DNA of 64,000 nt from an uncultured Collinsella sp. (GCA_902492935.1 CABUNJ010000003.1:1-64000); one strand, 5' to 3'. Positions 44,398 through 53,150 are shown, counted from the stretch's first letter. Translations and numbers: made by a program. Notes: generated by a model from the sequence alone, not told the origin.

Positions 44398-46225
44398 GAT
44401 GCTCAAATTGCCGGTCTTGGACGTCGATGGCGAAAAGCTCGGCGTTGTGAACGATTTTGGCATTGCTACCGGCGAAGTTTTTCCACACGTGACGTCGCTC
44501 GCGTTCCGCGGACCCGGCAAGACGCCGTTTATGATCAGCTGGCGCAAATGGGTCGACCGTATCGACGAGACGGGTGTACACCTTAAGACGTCGGCCACCG
44601 AAATCCGTTTTTCGTACCTGCAGCCGACCGAACTCTTGCTTGCCCGCGACGTGCTCAACAAGCAGATTGTCGACACGCAGGGCATGAAGGTCGTGCGCGT
44701 CAACGACATCAAGTTTTCCATGTCGGGCGAAAATCAGCTGCGCCTGCTGGGCGCCGAGGTCGGTGCCCGCGGTCTGCTACGCGCCATCAGCCCCGCGCTC
44801 GAGCATATCGTCGAAGGCTTTATGAAGCACCTGGGCAAGCCGCTCAGTGAGGACATCATCGCTTGGTCCTACATGGACCTGCTCGACCGCTCGACCAAGA
44901 ACATTCAACTCTCGGTGTCGCACAAGACGCTCGGCGAGCTGCACCCTGCCGACATCGCCGACATTATCGAGCAGCTCGACCCGCGCCTACGTGCGCAGGT
45001 GTTTGCGCAGCTCGATACTGCCCAGGCCGCCGAGGCCATCTCGGAGTTCGATGACGACGAGCTTATGACCGAGATGCTCGAGGGCCTGTCCGATACGGAC
45101 GCATCGTCGATGCTGGCCATGATGGACCCGGACGATGCAGCCGACCTGATCGACGAGCTCGATTACGAGAAGGCCGAGAAGCTCCTGCGCCTGATGGGCG
45201 TCAAGGAGGAGAAAGCGATTCGTAACCTGCTGGGGTATGAGGACAACACCGCCGGCCGCATCATGACCTCGGAGTTTGTCTCCCTGCCCGCCACGGCGAC
45301 GGTCGGTGACGCCATCGAGGCGATTCGCGAGCTCGACGAGGACTTCGAGAGCGTTTACTACGTCTATACCGAGGATCCGAGCGGCATGCTGACCGGCGTG
45401 CTTTCGCTGCGCACGCTGATCGTAGCCGACCGCGACGCCACGCTGGGTCAGCTGGCCTATCGCGACCTGGTCTATGTGTCGCCCGACGAGGACCAGGAGG
45501 ACGTAACGGACGAGATGACCAAGTACGACCTGGTTGCCATCCCTGTCTGCGACGAGAACCGTCATATCCTGGGTATCGTAACCTTCGACGACGCCATGGA
45601 CGTTATCGCCGAGGAGCACCAGGAGGACCTGCAGATCGCCGGTGTCGGCTCGGGCGATAGCGCGTCGGACGACTCGACGAACGTGCTCAGCTGGTTCGTG
45701 CATCGCCAGTACTGGGTTGTTGTATGGGGCATCGCGTCGTGCATCATGGCGACCGTGCTGGGGACGGCGCTCGGCTCCGCACATCTGGTGGTGTTCCCCA
45801 TGTGCGCCATGCCGCTCGTGCTGCTGGCGGCCTCGCGCATGGTGTCGTTCGTCAAGAACTACTTCCTGGAGTATGACGGTCACGACGACGAGCCCAAGCC
45901 GTATCTGGGGTTCTTCTTCCAGAGCACGGGCATGGGCCTGATTCTGTCACTCGTGACCTACCTGTGCGCCCAGCTGGTGCGCACCGCTGCGTTCCCCGAT
46001 GCGCCCATGTTTGAGGAGCAACTCTTTACCGGGTGCTTTAATATCGCTGCCATCATTTGCCTGGTTGGCAACATGAGTGCCGTGATTTACCTGATGGTGC
46101 TGTTCTGGCGTGACGAGCATGACCTCAACACGTCGGGCACCGCCATGAACGTTATTGCCGTCATGATCTCGTGCGTAGCGTACTGCGCCGCTGCGGTGCT
46201 GCTCACCATGTCGGTCATGGGTTAG
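44381..46225 (+). CDS. MgtE-like sensor protein with PRC, MgtE-N and CBS domains and an atypical membrane domain
   Basis: A 614-residue protein. The order is: two PRC-barrel-like segments (about 8-70 and 85-130), a MgtE intracellular N domain (about 165-270, HPADIADIIEQLDP, MDPDDAADLIDEL), two CBS domains (about 285-420, TAGRIMTSEFVSLP) and five membrane helices (about 440-614). The pore motif expected in MgtE channels, GNxGxQ, is not found in the membrane part, so the channel domain is different or changed. I use TTG 44381 with GGGGAG 5 nt upstream; ATG 44399 is an alternative. The Nramp-related gene follows directly, so it may regulate or assist that transporter. Confidence 0.75.
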   Translation: MNYLSEMLKLPVLDVDGEKLGVVNDFGIATGEVFPHVTSLAFRGPGKTPFMISWRKWVDRIDETGVHLKTSATEIRFSYLQPTELLLARDVLNKQIVDTQGMKVVRVNDIKFSMSGENQLRLLGAEVGARGLLRAISPALEHIVEGFMKHLGKPLSEDIIAWSYMDLLDRSTKNIQLSVSHKTLGELHPADIADIIEQLDPRLRAQVFAQLDTAQAAEAISEFDDDELMTEMLEGLSDTDASSMLAMMDPDDAADLIDELDYEKAEKLLRLMGVKEEKAIRNLLGYEDNTAGRIMTSEFVSLPATATVGDAIEAIRELDEDFESVYYVYTEDPSGMLTGVLSLRTLIVADRDATLGQLAYRDLVYVSPDEDQEDVTDEMTKYDLVAIPVCDENRHILGIVTFDDAMDVIAEEHQEDLQIAGVGSGDSASDDSTNVLSWFVHRQYWVVVWGIASCIMATVLGTALGSAHLVVFPMCAMPLVLLAASRMVSFVKNYFLEYDGHDDEPKPYLGFFFQSTGMGLILSLVTYLCAQLVRTAAFPDAPMFEEQLFTGCFNIAAIICLVGNMSAVIYLMVLFWRDEHDLNTSGTAMNVIAVMISCVAYCAAAVLLTMSVMG

Positions 46226-46233
46226 GTGGTCGC

Positions 46234-47496
46234 GTGCAAAATACCAAGCAAAAGTCGGGCATCAAGCAAAAGTTGACCATCGCGGCCATCTTTGGCGCTA
46301 TGGGTCCCGGTCTGCTGGCGGCGCTTTCGGGCAATGACGCCGGCGGCATTGCAACGTATTCCAGCGCGGGCGCCAGCTATGGCTACAAGATGCTCTGGAT
46401 GCTTCCCGTCATGACTGTGCTGCTCATCGTGACGCAGGAGACCGCGGCGCGCTGCGGCTGCGTCACGGGCAAGGGCCTGGCATCGCTCATTCGCGAGCGC
46501 TTTGGCGTGCGCAAGAGTGTACTTGCTATGGCGGCGCTGTTGATCGCCAACACGGCTGTGACAATTTCGGAGTTTGCGGGCATCGCCAGCGGCCTTGCTC
46601 TCTTTGGCATGCCGGCGAGCATCTCGGTGCCGTTGGTGGCGCTGCTGGTGTGGATGCTTACCATGTCGGGTAGTTTCCAGCGCATCGAGAAGATTCTGCT
46701 GCTGGTGAGCTGCGTGTTCGTGACCTATATTGTCGCCGCGTTTATGGCTGGCCCCAACTGGGGTGAGGTCGCGGTCGATCTGGTCGTGCCTAACATTCAA
46801 AATGACCCCAGCTACGTGTCGCTCGTGGTCGCAACGATCGGCACCACCATCGCGCCGTGGATGATTTTCTTGGCGCAGAACAACGTGGTCGATAAGAACG
46901 CGGGCGAGGACGATATCGTGCTGCAGCGCATCGATACCGTGAGTGGCTCGCTTGCCGCCGATGTCATTGCCGGCTTTATTATCATCACGACCGGTACGGT
47001 GCTGTTCCCGGCGGGTATTCAGATTAGCGATGCCGCCGATGCCGCCCGCGCGCTGGAGCCTATTGCGGGTCAGTGGTCCACGGTGCTGTTTGCCTCGGGC
47101 CTGGTCGCGGCGAGCTTCTTGGCTGCCTGCGTGCTGCCGGGCGTCACGTCGAGCGCTATCTGCGAGGCATTTGGCTGGGAGCGCGGTGCCGACCGCAGCT
47201 GGGACGAGGCCCCGGTCTATCGCGGCATCATTACGGCCATCATTGGCATCTCTGCCGTGCTGGTGCTTATGCCCGGCGTCGATCTGTTCCAGATTATGAT
47301 GACCTCGCAGGTCATCAATGGCGTGCTACTGCCCGTGGTTCTGGTGTTCCAGGTGGTTATCGCCGCCGACCGTCACATTATGGGCGCCAATCGCAACGGC
47401 CGCGTGTGGAACGTGCTCACTTGGGCGACTATCGGCGTGATTACGGTGCTCACGGTTGTCATGTTTGTCCTGCAGGCGATGGGCTACAGCGCTTAG
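46234..47496 (+). CDS. Nramp-related transporter, probably magnesium (NRMT-like)
   Basis: A 420-residue SLC11/Nramp-fold membrane protein with about 11 helices. The classical metal site in helix 1, DPGN, is DAGG here (SGNDAGGIATYSSAG). In helix 6 the usual Met-Pro-His is TTIAPWM. Losing the Asn and the Met matches the Nramp-related magnesium transporters described in Eggerthella lenta, a relative, which carry Mg2+ rather than Mn2+. The preceding MgtE-like sensor supports magnesium. GTG 46234, with AGGTGG upstream, is the chosen start, and the gene begins 8 bp after its neighbour. Confidence 0.78.
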   Translation: MQNTKQKSGIKQKLTIAAIFGAMGPGLLAALSGNDAGGIATYSSAGASYGYKMLWMLPVMTVLLIVTQETAARCGCVTGKGLASLIRERFGVRKSVLAMAALLIANTAVTISEFAGIASGLALFGMPASISVPLVALLVWMLTMSGSFQRIEKILLLVSCVFVTYIVAAFMAGPNWGEVAVDLVVPNIQNDPSYVSLVVATIGTTIAPWMIFLAQNNVVDKNAGEDDIVLQRIDTVSGSLAADVIAGFIIITTGTVLFPAGIQISDAADAARALEPIAGQWSTVLFASGLVAASFLAACVLPGVTSSAICEAFGWERGADRSWDEAPVYRGIITAIIGISAVLVLMPGVDLFQIMMTSQVINGVLLPVVLVFQVVIAADRHIMGANRNGRVWNVLTWATIGVITVLTVVMFVLQAMGYSA

Positions 47497-47514
47497 CGCC
47501 CACTTTTGCTTCCG

Positions 47515-47550
47515 AACAGGCCGCAGCGATGGGCCGCGGCCTGTTTTTTT
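47515..47550 (+). terminator. Rho-independent terminator of the magnesium operon
   Basis: A 10-bp perfect stem (AACAGGCCGC with GCGGCCTGTT) followed by a T-run of seven starting at 47544. Confidence 0.9.
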
Positions 47551-47582
47551 GTCTGCTATAGGGTGTTAGTTATATAGCAATG

Positions 47583-47806
47583 GACAAAAAATGCCAAATA
47601 TGAGTACTGTTGCTAAGTGAATAACATTTACATCCAAGAAAATAATGAACATAACATATAATATGTTCATTAAAATTGGCTCCAATACGCCTTAAACCAG
47701 TCAGGTTGGCTGCTTTAGGGGGTTGTAGGGGACGCTCGGACGTCATTTTGGGTGGTTTTGCCTGCTACTGAAATGGTAACAGTACTCATATTTGCCCTTT
47801 TTTGCC
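47583..47806. mobile_element. MITE-like AT-rich element with long terminal inverted repeats
   Basis: Terminal repeats at about 47586-47611 and 47778-47804 pair over roughly 26 bp and contain CAAATATGAGTACTGTT. The 224-bp interior is far richer in A+T than the genes around it. It includes a perfect 10-bp palindrome, AATGAACATA / TATGTTCATT (47644-47653 and 47662-47671). No reading frame of note lies inside. It may be a miniature mobile element or an RNA gene. Confidence 0.6.
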
Positions 47807-47946
47807 CACAGACCTTTGAGGTCGCGGCGAAAAGGGCTTGTTTTGATTGTTTGGGGCAGGCGCGAGGCGCGGAAACGATGTCTGGAGCGACGGAGCGGCC
47901 TGGAATTCATCCGTAGAGGTCTTCATTGGCTGCGCCAGGAGTGTCC

Positions 47947-47985
47947 CTAGGTACCGGCACATAAGGAACGTCCCTAACTGCCGGA
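47947..47985. repeat. Partial GTCCCTA repeat
   Basis: TCCCTAGGTACCGGC and GTCCCTAACTGCCGG resemble inner parts of the repeat at 35520-35692. Confidence 0.4.
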
Positions 47986-48018
47986 GGGGGCGTCTGCCGT
48001 GGCAGACGCCCCCTCCGG
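47981..48018 (-). terminator. Very strong hairpin after the acyltransferase gene
   Basis: An 18-bp perfect stem (CCGGAGGGGGCGTCTGCC with partner 48001-48018) with a 2-nt loop and no T-run. Confidence 0.75.
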
Positions 48019-48041
48019 ATGTGGGAAGTTTGCGCTGCAGG

Positions 48042-50258
48042 TTACTTGTCGGTGCCCAACTTGTGCGGCTTGAAGGCAAGCGCATTGATGAGTGCGTCGG
48101 TGGCAGACTTGACGGCTGCCGGCTGCGGATCGTTGACGTGATCCTCGGGATGCACGGGCAGGTCCTTCTTGACTGCGTTGTGGATCAAGTTGAGGTACTC
48201 AGTCACGCCAGTGGTCGATAGGTGCGTGCCATCGCCATCGAACAGGTCGTTGCGGTTGGCGCTGTATCCGTACCAGTCGATAACGCGCACGTTCTTGTAG
48301 CGCGTGGCGGCGTTGGCGATGGCCTGGTTGGTAGAGCCAACCCACGGCTGCGGGCTGCGCGTGTTCACAAACACCACAATACGCTTATCTCCCGCATCGG
48401 CCATGATGGCGTCGATCTGGTCGTCGGTTACCAAGCCGTTGGTGCCCAGGGCAAAGACCACGATCTTGCCGGCAAGGTTCTGCTGGATATAGCCCTCAAA
48501 TGTCGCGCGCCCCGCATCAAACTGGCGGCCCTTTTCGGCATCGATATGGCTGTGCGGGAACACGCCGTCAAAGGAATCAACGGCGCGCAGCGACACGGAG
48601 TCACCGATCATCAACAGGTCGTAGGAGCCATCGGGGAAGCCGTCGTTGTCCCTGTCGGTGTCGTCGGCCGCCTGCTGGTCGGTGGGCGCGGTGTTCTTGG
48701 CTTCCTTGTTCAGAACTTCGGCGCCCTCGCCGCTCAGCGCAGACGTCTCGGGCACAAAGATCAGGCCGCCCAGTGCAACGACCAACACGACAGCGCAGGT
48801 TGCGCAGGCAGGGACGTGCGCGCGCACCCAGTTGGCGGGCGTGGCGGTGCCGTCGCGGAACTCGGATACGGTGCGCCCAAAGGCGCCCTTTCTAAACGGC
48901 GTCTCGATAAAGCGATATGAGCATTCGGCCACGGCGACCACCAGCAGCACCTGCAAAATGTACTGCCACCAGGGTGTATCGTTGATGTTGGCGACCGGGT
49001 TCATGAGCAACAGCAGCGGATAGTGCCACAGGTAGATGCTGTACGAGCGCTTGCCAACCCACACGAGCGGCTCGGCGGACAGCGCGCGGGCAACCATTCC
49101 CTGGGGCTGCACGCAGGCGGCAATGACCATGAGCGTGAGGATCGAGCACAGCAGCGTGCCGCCGCGATACTGGAACGCGGTGTAGCCGTTGGTGAGCGCG
49201 ACCATGGCAGCAAGACCAACCAGACCCACGACGCCCAGCACATCGATGGATGCGGGCGAGGACCAAAAGCGCACGAGGGCGCTCGGCTGTGCCGGGGCGG
49301 TCTCGGCTGATTCGTCGGCCTTCTCGCCAGGCTTGCCCTCGGCGTTCTTGCCGTGCTTGGCGGCGCCAGCCAGGCGATTGAACCCCAAACGATGAGCGAG
49401 ACGCACCGGCGCCAGGTCGCGATCGGGGATAAAGGCCATCCAGGCGCCCAGCAGCAGCGAGAACACGCGGGTGTCGGTGCCGTAGTACACGCGGCTGGGG
49501 TCGGCGGCGGGGTTGTAAAGCACCATCATGGCAAGGGCGGATACCGCGGCGAGGCCCAGAACCACGCGGCGCGTGTTGGGCTTGCTCACATGCATGGATA
49601 CCATGGCAAACAACAGTGGCGGCCAAATCAGGTAGAACTGTTCCTCGATGGCAAGCGACCAAAAGTGCGTGAGCGGCGAGGGATCGCCCAGAGCATTGAA
49701 GTACGAGACGTTTTGGGCAATCTGCCACCAGTTGTTGAAGAACAGCAGCGACGGCAGGATGTCGGGGCGCATCTTGGTGAGCATCACGTGGTTAAAGATA
49801 GTGCACAGCGCGCAGGTTACAAACACTACCGTTACCACGGCGGGGACCAGGCGACGGATGCGGCGAATCCAGAAGCTCTTGAGGTCGATGCGTCCGGTCT
49901 TAGCGACTTCGTTGAGCAGCAAGCGCGTGATCAGATAGCCCGAAAGCACAAAGAAGATCGTGACGCCAAGCAGGCCGCCCTGAGCCCACGTGAGGTTAAG
50001 GTGATAGAGCACCACCGCGACGACGGCGAGCGTACGCAGACCGTCGAGTGCAGGGATGTAGCGGGACTTGGGGCGAGCAGACGTTTGCTCCGCGGCGGGA
50101 GTGTTGGCGCGGCCCGCGTTGTTGGCAGAAGCGCGATGGGGGCTCGCGGTGCGTCGCGGTTCGTTGGCACGGCGTTCGCCCTTCACGCGTTCGTGCGGCG
50201 CCGGCTCGTTGCCCGTGCGGCGTCGACCGCGCGAGCCCGATTGCGAGAGTTGTTCCAT
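48042..50258 (-). CDS. OatA-like acyltransferase 3 with SGNH domain
   Basis: A 738-residue envelope enzyme. An Arg-rich tail (1 to about 65) leads to an acyltransferase-3 domain with about 10-11 helices (YIPALDGLRTLAVVAVVLYH with the essential His, FWIRRIRRLVPA, WSLAIEEQFYLIWP). A disordered insert near 300-325 follows, and the C-terminal SGNH esterase-like domain (from about 565) has MIGDSVS, GTNG and DGTHLS. This two-part layout is that of OatA, which O-acetylates peptidoglycan and gives lysozyme resistance; other envelope glycans are possible. It is divergent from ribokinase. Confidence 0.9.
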   Translation of the reverse strand: MEQLSQSGSRGRRRTGNEPAPHERVKGERRANEPRRTASPHRASANNAGRANTPAAEQTSARPKSRYIPALDGLRTLAVVAVVLYHLNLTWAQGGLLGVTIFFVLSGYLITRLLLNEVAKTGRIDLKSFWIRRIRRLVPAVVTVVFVTCALCTIFNHVMLTKMRPDILPSLLFFNNWWQIAQNVSYFNALGDPSPLTHFWSLAIEEQFYLIWPPLLFAMVSMHVSKPNTRRVVLGLAAVSALAMMVLYNPAADPSRVYYGTDTRVFSLLLGAWMAFIPDRDLAPVRLAHRLGFNRLAGAAKHGKNAEGKPGEKADESAETAPAQPSALVRFWSSPASIDVLGVVGLVGLAAMVALTNGYTAFQYRGGTLLCSILTLMVIAACVQPQGMVARALSAEPLVWVGKRSYSIYLWHYPLLLLMNPVANINDTPWWQYILQVLLVVAVAECSYRFIETPFRKGAFGRTVSEFRDGTATPANWVRAHVPACATCAVVLVVALGGLIFVPETSALSGEGAEVLNKEAKNTAPTDQQAADDTDRDNDGFPDGSYDLLMIGDSVSLRAVDSFDGVFPHSHIDAEKGRQFDAGRATFEGYIQQNLAGKIVVFALGTNGLVTDDQIDAIMADAGDKRIVVFVNTRSPQPWVGSTNQAIANAATRYKNVRVIDWYGYSANRNDLFDGDGTHLSTTGVTEYLNLIHNAVKKDLPVHPEDHVNDPQPAAVKSATDALINALAFKPHKLGTDK

Positions 50259-50445
50259 AAAACATCATCCAATGACGAGAATAATCAGCACGCCTTCATT
50301 GTAGCTGCCTGCTCCTGTGAATGCTTGCTGCTGGCGCAAGCTCAAGCGCGCGTCCACATCAAAGTGAACTAAAGTTATAGGGGGTGCGAGAGTGCACGAT
50401 CGACGGCCGGCGGTGGGCATAAGGCCCGCAGATGAGGAGGTTTCC

Positions 50446-51408
50446 ATGGCAGATCGCGGCATCGTTGCGGTGTTCGGCAGCATGAACATGGACCTTTCGG
50501 TGGCGTGCGAGCGCATACCGCGTGCGGGCGAGACCGTCGGCGGCAGCGGGTTTATCACCAACGCCGGCGGCAAGGGCGCCAATCAGGCTGTAGCTGCCGC
50601 GCGTATGGGCGCGTGCACGCACATGATCGGCGCGGTCGGTCGCGACGCGTTCGGCGCGTCGCTCGTGGTGGGGCTCCAAGACGCCGGCGTGGACTGTGAC
50701 TTTGTAGTGCATCGCGATGACGTGGAGACGGGAACGGCGACCATCATTCGCTGCGAGGGCGACAACCGCATCATACTGTCACCGGGCGCCAACCATGCGC
50801 TTGCGGGCGCGGACGTTGCCTGCGCGTTGAGGCGTCTGGTGGCCCATGAGCTCGACGGCAACGCCAGCGAGATTGCCCCGGCTGCCGGAAGCGTCTTTAT
50901 CGCCCAGGGTGAATGTGACCTTGCAGCGACGGCCGATGCGCTTGTTTGCGCTCACGAGCTGGGGTTCTATACGGTCTTTAATCCAGCGCCTGCTTGTGAG
51001 TTGCCTGCGGAGGTCTGGTCTGCGGTCGACTTGGTCTGCCCCAACGAGACCGAGTGCCAGGTGCTGACGGGTATCCTGCCCAAGGACGATGAGAGCTGCG
51101 TCGCGGTGCTCAACGCCCTGCTCGCTAGGGGTACTGGAGCTGCGGTCATCACGCTGGGCGGTGCCGGCTCGGTTACGCTCGGCGATGGCGGTGAGCTGCT
51201 GCGCATGCCGGCACTTTCGAGCACGGTAGTCGATACCACGGCCGCCGGCGATACGTTTATCGGCGCGTTGGCGGCGGCTCGCCTAGAGGGCCTGCCGCTC
51301 TTTGAGTGCATGGCCGCGGGTGCTCGCGCCTCGGCAGTGACGGTGTCGCGCCTGGGCGCTCAGCAATCGATTCCCACGCGCGCCGAAGTTGAACATTGGT
51401 TTGGTTAA
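50446..51408 (+). CDS. rbsK: Ribokinase (PfkB family)
   Basis: A 320-residue cytoplasmic sugar kinase that phosphorylates ribose. PfkB signatures are present: the sugar-binding GGKGANQAVAAARMG near residue 40, the N-terminal GSMNMDLSV and the C-terminal DTTAAGDTFIGAL with the catalytic Asp. GAGGAGG (50434-50440) lies 5 nt before ATG 50446; the longer frame from 50392 has no ribosome site. The nucleoside hydrolase that follows would release the ribose it uses. Both genes would then form a nucleoside salvage unit. Confidence 0.9.
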   Translation: MADRGIVAVFGSMNMDLSVACERIPRAGETVGGSGFITNAGGKGANQAVAAARMGACTHMIGAVGRDAFGASLVVGLQDAGVDCDFVVHRDDVETGTATIIRCEGDNRIILSPGANHALAGADVACALRRLVAHELDGNASEIAPAAGSVFIAQGECDLAATADALVCAHELGFYTVFNPAPACELPAEVWSAVDLVCPNETECQVLTGILPKDDESCVAVLNALLARGTGAAVITLGGAGSVTLGDGGELLRMPALSSTVVDTTAAGDTFIGALAAARLEGLPLFECMAAGARASAVTVSRLGAQQSIPTRAEVEHWFG

Positions 51409-51438
51409 ACGATAAAGACGGAGAAGCGGAGTAGAACA

Positions 51439-52413
51439 ATGGCAATCAAGAAGCTGATCCTTGATCTGGATATGGGTGTGGACGATGCGATGGCGCTGGC
51501 CTATGCCATCGCGAGCCCCGAGGTGGAGCTCGTGGGCATCACCACGTGCTTTGGCAACGTGCGCGTCGAGCAATCGGCGCACAACTGCCTGGCGGTGCTC
51601 GATCTGCTGGGTCGCCCCGAGGTTCCGGTGTACCTGGGTGCCGACCGTCCTCTGCAGGCGACTGAGCCCTATACGCCGCCGGCGTCCACCGCGCTCATTC
51701 ACGGCAAGAACGGCATCGGCGGCGCGAGCGTGCCCGCGTCGCCCTACGAGCCGGTGGGGGCGACCTCGGCCGGCGGCAACGCTGCGGTCGATTATCTGAT
51801 CGATGCCGCGCGCACCTATGGTCCCGATCTGGTCTACGTAGCGACTGGCCCGCTCTCCAACCTGGCGCTCGCCCTGGAGCGCGATGCGGCGGCGATGATG
51901 TCCATCGGCCGCGTGGTCGTGATGGGCGGCGCCCTTACCGTGCCCGGCAACGTGAGCGCGGGCGCCGAGGCCAATATGGCGAGCGACCCCGAGGCAGCCG
52001 ACGCGGTGCTGCGCTCGGGCCGTAAGCTCACCATGGTGGGTCTGGACGTGACGCATCGCGTGGTGCTCACACGCCGCGACATTGCCGGCTGGACGGGCTC
52101 GGGCACCATGGCGGGCTGCGCATTTGCGAGCATGGTCGAGCACTACATTGGCTCGTACGAGATGAACGCACCCTACCTGGGTGGTTGTGCGCTGCACGAT
52201 CCGCTGGCCGTTGCCGTGGCGATCGACCCCACGCTCGTAGGTGCGCTCGGCTGCAACCTGCGTGTTGATCTGCTGGGCGAGTACCGCGGTCGCACCATCT
52301 GCGATGAGCGCCGCCTGTCCGATCCGGACAAGAGCGCGCTTGTGGCACTGACCGTGGATGCTCCGCGCTTCCTGTCCGAGTTCAAGACGCGTATGGCCCG
52401 TGTCCTTGGCTAA
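51439..52413 (+). CDS. Inosine-uridine preferring nucleoside hydrolase family protein
   Basis: A 324-residue hydrolase that splits the N-glycosidic bond of ribonucleosides. The Ca2+-binding aspartates lie in DLDMGVDDA, close to the usual DTDPGxDDA. VATGPLSNLAL, VVMGGALTVPGNVS with AEANMASDPEAAD, and the late CALHDPLAVA also match the family. It starts 30 bp after ribokinase, with GGAG upstream, and is probably co-transcribed. The ribose it frees would feed ribokinase. Base specificity cannot be decided. Confidence 0.92.
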   Translation: MAIKKLILDLDMGVDDAMALAYAIASPEVELVGITTCFGNVRVEQSAHNCLAVLDLLGRPEVPVYLGADRPLQATEPYTPPASTALIHGKNGIGGASVPASPYEPVGATSAGGNAAVDYLIDAARTYGPDLVYVATGPLSNLALALERDAAAMMSIGRVVVMGGALTVPGNVSAGAEANMASDPEAADAVLRSGRKLTMVGLDVTHRVVLTRRDIAGWTGSGTMAGCAFASMVEHYIGSYEMNAPYLGGCALHDPLAVAVAIDPTLVGALGCNLRVDLLGEYRGRTICDERRLSDPDKSALVALTVDAPRFLSEFKTRMARVLG

Positions 52414-52422
52414 GTTGTCTTT

Positions 52423-52493
52423 TTGGGACGGGGCTTTTTTGACTGGTATGATTGGTGCGACCGTTCGAACCAGCTAAAAGAGCCCTGTCTCAA
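52423..52493 (+). terminator. Long hairpin between nucleoside hydrolase and luxS
   Basis: Arms at 52423-52446 and 52470-52493 pair at about 19 of 24 positions (TTGGGACGGGGCTTTTTT against AAAAGAGCCCTGTCTCAA). The first arm contains a T-run (52435-52440). It may be a terminator or a leader structure of luxS. Confidence 0.5.
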
Positions 52494-52516
52494 TTTGACT
52501 ATCGAGAGGATCTGCC

Positions 52517-53005
52517 ATGGAGCGCATCGCCAGCTTTTCCGTTGATCATCTGCTGCTTGAGCCCGGCGTGTATGTGAGCCGCATCGACCGCGATCCGGCG
52601 ACCGGTGCCGCCGTCACCACCTTTGACCTGCGCCTGACCACGCCCAACAAGGAGCCGGTCATGAACACGGCCGAGTGCCACACCATCGAGCACCTGGGCG
52701 CGACGTTCCTTCGCAATCATGCCGAGTGGTCGGGCCGTATTGTCTACTTTGGCCCCATGGGCTGCCGCACGGGCTTTTACCTGGTCGTGTTTGGCGAGGT
52801 GACGAGCGAGGAGATCCTGCCGCTCGTGCGTGAGCTGTTCGAGTTTGTCGCCGACTTTGAGGGCGATGTTCCCGGTGCCGCTCCCGAGGAATGCGGTAAC
52901 TACCTGGACCAGAACCTCCCCATGGCCAACTGGCTTGCGCGCCGCTACCTCGACCGCGACCTGGCCGATATCGACGAGAAGCACCTGCACTATCAGCAGG
53001 CGTAA
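52517..53005 (+). CDS. luxS: S-ribosylhomocysteine lyase (LuxS)
   Basis: A 162-residue enzyme. It splits S-ribosylhomocysteine to homocysteine and DPD, the precursor of the AI-2 signal, and recycles the activated-methyl pathway. The metal site is intact: HTIEHL with its two His, and Cys in PMGCRTGFYL. SFSVDHLLLEPGVYVSR matches the family N-terminus, and the length is normal. AGAGGA precedes the ATG. No pfs/mtn gene is linked in this window. Confidence 0.95.
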   Translation: MERIASFSVDHLLLEPGVYVSRIDRDPATGAAVTTFDLRLTTPNKEPVMNTAECHTIEHLGATFLRNHAEWSGRIVYFGPMGCRTGFYLVVFGEVTSEEILPLVRELFEFVADFEGDVPGAAPEECGNYLDQNLPMANWLARRYLDRDLADIDEKHLHYQQA

Positions 53006-53033
53006 GGGCTTTATCGCCCAAAACGCGCGCATT

Positions 53034-53066
53034 GGGCGCCTTTGCTTATGCGGGGGCGCCTTTTTG
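53034..53066 (+). terminator. Rho-independent terminator of luxS
   Basis: GGGCGCC and GGGCGCC (self-complementary GGCGCC arms) about 20 bp apart, with TTTTTG following the second arm. Confidence 0.55.
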
Positions 53067-53104
53067 TTGATTGGTCGGGACGAGCGTTCAAAATCGCTCA
53101 TGTT

Positions 53105-53150
53105 TGTTCTAGAATGTTCATATAGTCACATTTACGAACAGGAGTGAACA
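53105..53150 (+). promoter_or_regulatory. Nested TGTTC operator overlapping a promoter and start codon
   Basis: TGTTC-N5-TGTTC (53105-53119) faces GAACA-N5-GAACA (53136-53150), so two 15-bp sites form a perfect inverted layout around a 16-bp centre. The centre holds TATAGT (53121-53126). The second site spans the ribosome site and ends on the A of the ATG. Confidence 0.6.

Noticed and set aside
46234..47496. Classical Mn2+/Fe2+ Nramp transporter (MntH)
   Set aside because: The metal-site motifs DPGN and MPH are changed in the way known for magnesium-type relatives.
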